NCBI GenBank assembly: GCA_002327255.1
Contig: DCUM01000149.1
Coordinates: 3,167 to 9,518, forward strand
Direction: 5' to 3'
Source: a bacterium UBA2214
GTDB taxonomy: Bacteria > Zhuqueibacterota > Zhuqueibacteria > Residuimicrobiales > Residuimicrobiaceae
DNA: 6,352 nucleotides
Shown here: one piece after another, positions 5,539 to 6,352 of the stretch
Layout: each line of letters starts with the position of its first letter
Numbering within the stretch: the first letter of the stretch is position 1
Translations under genes and position numbers: made by a program
The notes under the pieces: generated by a model
Told to the model about the DNA's origin: nothing
Seen by the model: the letters and a program-made list of their open reading frames with translations, nothing else
The model's database searches: none

Positions 5539-6311
5539 AAAAGGCATTGCTCAAACTGGGCGGCCGCAGTCTCGAGGGCGAGGCGGGGTACGCCAGTCTC
5601 GGCCGCGCCATGCGCAAGCTCCACGGCTGCAAAGTGGCGATCGTCCACGGCGGCGGCGCCGAGATTTCCGCGGCCCTGAAAGCGGCACAGCGCGAAGCGG
5701 TTTTTGTCGATGGATTGCGCGTGACCTCGCCGCAGGACATGGCCATTGTCGAACAAATCCTGTCGCAAACGGTGAATCAGCGCATCGCCGGTTATTTGCG
5801 GGCGCAGGGTGTGGCGGTGCAGCGCCTCTCCGGCAAGAGCGACTCCATGCTCACGGTGGTGCCGCTGCTGCGCCATGGACGCAGTCTGGGCTGCGTCGGC
5901 GAGGTGGTGGATGTCAACCCCGAACCGGTGCGCCAGGCGTGGCTGCACGATCAGGTGCCGGTGATCTCCCCGGTCTCGACCGACGCCACAGGACAGAGTT
6001 ACAATGTCAACGCCGATGCGGCGGCGGGCGCCCTGGCGGGCCGGCTGCAGTGCGACGATCTGATCTATTTCACCGATGTGCCGGGCGTGCAGGTGGAGGG
6101 TGAAGTGCTGATGGAGATCAGCGTGGCGGCGGCCGAAAAGCTCATCGTCGACGGCGTCATCACGGGCGGCATGGTGGCCAAGATGGAATCGGCTTTTGCC
6201 GCCATCCGCGCCGGGGTTGGACGCGTGCACATCACCAACTGGCAGGGAGACGGCACCCTGGTTGATCTGCTCGAACGCGCCGAAGCGCAAGGGACCGCGG
6301 TACGCGGTTGA
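5535..6311 (+). CDS. argB: N-acetylglutamate kinase
   Basis: Phosphorylates N-acetylglutamate with ATP, the second step of acetylated arginine synthesis. A GTG start at 5535 overlaps the argC TGA (GTGA), with GAGGAGG at 5518-5524; this gives 258 residues, the length of E. coli ArgB. Amino acid kinase fold motifs: KLGG (7-10, catalytic Lys7), VHGGGAEIS (37-45), GLRVT (60-64, Arg62 for substrate), NVNADAAAGALA (157-168, with Asp161), FTDVPGV (179-185) and GGMVAKMESA (211-220, Lys216). The SDS stretch at 102-104 after SGK resembles the short E. coli type (DGDS). There is no N-terminal helix extension of the kind seen in arginine-inhibited hexameric enzymes, so strong arginine feedback on this enzyme seems unlikely (inference). 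Translational coupling to argC is strongly suggested. A longer frame upstream, inside argC, is a shadow. Confidence 0.94.
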   Translation: MKKALLKLGGRSLEGEAGYASLGRAMRKLHGCKVAIVHGGGAEISAALKAAQREAVFVDGLRVTSPQDMAIVEQILSQTVNQRIAGYLRAQGVAVQRLSGKSDSMLTVVPLLRHGRSLGCVGEVVDVNPEPVRQAWLHDQVPVISPVSTDATGQSYNVNADAAAGALAGRLQCDDLIYFTDVPGVQVEGEVLMEISVAAAEKLIVDGVITGGMVAKMESAFAAIRAGVGRVHITNWQGDGTLVDLLERAEAQGTAVRG

Positions 6312-6317
6312 AATCCG

Positions 6318-6352
6318 GTCGGGCTCAGGAGCGCCCTCCTGCAGCCGATTTT
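6318..6352 (-). repeat. REP-type hairpin after argB, cut by the window edge
   Basis: Positions 6318-6342 match the array's inverted 25-bp element (297-321) at 22 of 25 positions, and the following ten bases, ending GATTTT, match at 8 of 10. It is in inverted orientation and begins 6 bp after the argB stop. The stem GGGCTC/GCGCCC has one mismatch. Whether a partner or array follows cannot be seen. Confidence 0.75.

Overview
This 6.35-kb bacterial window (roughly 60% GC) carries five protein genes, all on the + strand: the 3' end of leuB, then cimA, argJ, argC and argB. It is a biosynthetic island. LeuB and CimA belong to the citramalate route to isoleucine, in which CimA makes citramalate from pyruvate and acetyl-CoA and LeuB (with LeuCD, not in this window) processes the product to 2-oxobutyrate. 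ArgJ, ArgB and ArgC carry out the acetylated steps of arginine synthesis, with ArgJ recycling the acetyl group. No taxonomic marker is present. The long CimA resembles the type known from Geobacter and other non-enteric bacteria, so the source is probably an environmental bacterium; this is inference only.

Layout: 1-173 is the end of leuB. 132-784 is a compound tandem array containing eight direct and three inverted short hairpin elements of REP type, interleaved with four extra copies of the last 38 bp before the leuB stop. 850-2427 is cimA. 2428-3058 is a 631-bp non-coding stretch with a compact inverted REP pair, several hairpins, a terminator-like stem followed by T5, and a possible 18-codon leader ORF overlapping argJ. 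3059-4267 is argJ. 4268-4518 holds a TATAAT box, three hairpins and a diverged second copy of the argJ 3' end. 4519-5538 (argC) and 5535-6311 (argB) overlap by 4 bp. Another REP-type hairpin follows argB and runs to the window edge.

The genes are ordinary; the spaces between them are not. One hairpin family (GTAGGAG head, 6-bp stem, TCCN loop) lies downstream of every gene whose end is visible except argC, which overlaps argB. Its stems vary by compensatory changes, so the fold appears conserved rather than the sequence. At two loci (leuB and argJ) the hairpins lie between copies of the preceding gene's own 3' tail, with repeat periods of 173 and 172 bp. The leuB copies are nearly identical (recent), the argJ copies are 89% identical (older). 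This suggests REP-associated duplication of gene tails, possibly driven by a REP-associated transposase (RAYT) encoded elsewhere in the genome.
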